Source: Patescibacteria group bacterium (GTDB lineage: Bacteria; Patescibacteriota; Minisyncoccia; UBA6257; 2-01-FULL-56-20). From it: DNA of 39,270 nucleotides. Position 1 is the first letter of the stretch, and each line of letters begins with the position of its first letter. A program made the position numbers and the translations under genes. Where the stretch lies: positions 1 to 39,270 of the forward strand of contig JAGWKM010000006.1 in the NCBI GenBank assembly GCA_028865305.1, read 5' to 3'. Positions 38,325-39,270 of this stretch are shown piece after piece. The notes beneath the pieces were generated by a model. It was not told the DNA's origin. It was given only the letters and a program-made list of their open reading frames with translations, and ran no database searches.

Positions 38325-38929
38325 GATTTTAATATTTCTATACAAAGTTCCTGCGGAATTTTGCTACGTTCAAATGCGCCCTTACGTCCCTGTGTGCCTG
38401 TTTTCCCGCCACGAGGAGCGCGAACATGGCAAGTGTCTCCGTTCTTGCACATCGGGCGTGGTTTCCATAATATATTATTCGTCCATATATCCGTAGGTTT
38501 CATTCGTTCATCGCCATATTGACAATAAGTAACTGTGTGCCGGGTGAATCGTTGCATAAAATCCATCTTCCGAAGAACTCCGCGAGGATTTTCAATGAAC
38601 CAAAAACGCGGCTCAAAATATTGTATTAGTTCAAGCGTCTTTTTAACAATCGCAATACCTGTTCTTGCGGTTTCTGATTTAGGTATATAGGCGTTCTTTC
38701 CGCCCGTCCAATTATGTCCGATAGAGGCAACACTAAATCCCGTACACGGAGGGCTTGCCCAAATAATATCGGGATAAAATGGTACTTTTTTAACTTCAAA
38801 TTTTAAGATATTTTCTTGGTAGTCAATATCCGGGAACGCCTCTATATCGCAAGAGAACACGGGCATCCCTAACTTTTCAGCCGCTTTCCCGATCGATCTG
38901 CTACCCGCAAAAAGTTCAAGCACTAACAT
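38315..38929 (-). CDS. Small DNA cytosine-C5 methyltransferase, 204 aa
   Basis: The sequence shows the C5-MTase core: motif I LELFAGSRSIG at 4-14, motif IV SPPC with catalytic C62, motif VI FIENPRG with E113, and QYGD near 137-140. It transfers methyl to cytosine in DNA. At 204 residues it is shorter than typical Dcm enzymes, so the target-recognition domain is small or absent. Its neighbours are HNH and VRR-NUC nucleases, so it could protect phage DNA. ATG 38929 lies 7 nt inside the upstream gene. Confidence 0.85.
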   Translation of the reverse strand: MLVLELFAGSRSIGKAAEKLGMPVFSCDIEAFPDIDYQENILKFEVKKVPFYPDIIWASPPCTGFSVASIGHNWTGGKNAYIPKSETARTGIAIVKKTLELIQYFEPRFWFIENPRGVLRKMDFMQRFTRHTVTYCQYGDERMKPTDIWTNNILWKPRPMCKNGDTCHVRAPRGGKTGTQGRKGAFERSKIPQELCIEILKSCR

Positions 38930-39270
38930 TTCTCAATTATCTCCATAATTTGTTCAAAACTATCTACTCTGTGAATACTGCCGCGCCATGATTCATGGAA
39001 CTCCTGCTCGTCCGCCGTCAGCTTCTTCTTCGCGTCCGCCTTCAGTTCAAACAAGTAGTTGCGCCCCGCGAATCCTATGCAAAAGTCCGGCGCGCCCTGC
39101 CCTAACGTATGCGTGTGCATCACACTTGCGCCTATCTGCCGTAGCTTGCGGACGATCTCGGCTTGGTTGCGGTCAACGCGGGCGCGGTAACGCATCGGTA
39201 GTAACGAATAACTCTCTAATTGTTTTCTCTTTTTGTCCGACAATTTCCCAATCGTCAGCACATATATCGT
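38923..39270 (-). CDS. VRR-NUC family nuclease, C-terminal part in window (129 aa if circular)
   Basis: The protein has the VRR-NUC pattern: RNQAEIVRKLRQIGASVMHT with E52, QGAPDFCIG with D76, and YLFELKAD with E89-x-K91 (numbering for the joined 129-residue form). These residues form a PD-(D/E)XK-type metal site for DNA cleavage. Phages use this small nuclease family, perhaps on branched DNA. The right edge continues in frame from position 1-42 at the left edge. It overlaps the methyltransferase start by 7 nt. An internal GTG start at 39261 is an alternative. Confidence 0.8.
   Translation of the reverse strand, partial: TIYVLTIGKLSDKKRKQLESYSLLPMRYRARVDRNQAEIVRKLRQIGASVMHTHTLGQGAPDFCIGFAGRNYLFELKADAKKKLTADEQEFHESWRGSIHRVDSFEQIMEIIEKC

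Noticed and set aside
1-39270. CRISPR arrays, insertion sequences, integrase or att sites, rRNA
   Set aside because: None seen: no spaced identical repeats, transposase, recombinase or rRNA-like stretch.

Overview
The window reads as one complete, circularly permuted genome of a short-tailed, P22-like tailed phage. It encodes a large terminase, a 673-residue P22-type portal, scaffold and coat proteins, a block of neck/adaptor proteins, a very large nozzle-like protein, fibre-like proteins, a GH108 endolysin with membrane lysis candidates, and an ejection-protein block. No polymerase, helicase, integrase or clear repressor was found. Circularity is supported by the minus-strand gene at position 42: it runs off the left edge in frame and continues from position 39270 into the VRR-NUC gene at the right edge.

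The host is probably in the Bacteroidota or a close relative (Ignavibacteria/Chlorobi-like). Five promoters have the Bacteroidota form TTGAC-N18-TAnnTTT(G/T), all with an exact 20-nt gap between TTG and TA. Three proteins have signal peptides ending in A|Q, which is typical of that group. This is inference; nothing names the host directly.

Layout. The two main transcription units diverge from about 4020-4984, a control region holding iteron-like repeats, palindromes, three promoters and a one-gene zinc-finger unit with its own terminator. The minus-strand unit runs from 4060 leftward through many small unknown genes, wraps through the junction, and continues through VRR-NUC nuclease, cytosine-C5 methyltransferase, HNH nuclease and small membrane proteins to 37104. 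There its stop codon overlaps the stop of the last plus-strand gene. The plus-strand unit starts with small zinc-binding and coiled-coil proteins (4984-9053) and a winged-helix replication-like protein (7622). A promoter at 9087 then drives terminase, portal, scaffold, coat, five adaptor-like proteins, nozzle, fibres and lysis genes. A promoter at 29218 drives a last block of a fibre-like secreted protein and ejection proteins.

Most structural genes overlap by ATGA, TAATG or TGATG, so translation is probably coupled throughout. The most unusual signals are: a 55-residue gene nested in the 1236-residue ejection-protein gene, directly after an A10-G slippery run whose -1 frame stops at TGATG on the nested start; a perfect chromosomal parS site inside the same gene; a shared CACGTG operator in both divergent early promoters; near-leaderless promoters; signal peptides on fibre-like proteins; and a tandem row of five apparently related adaptor proteins.
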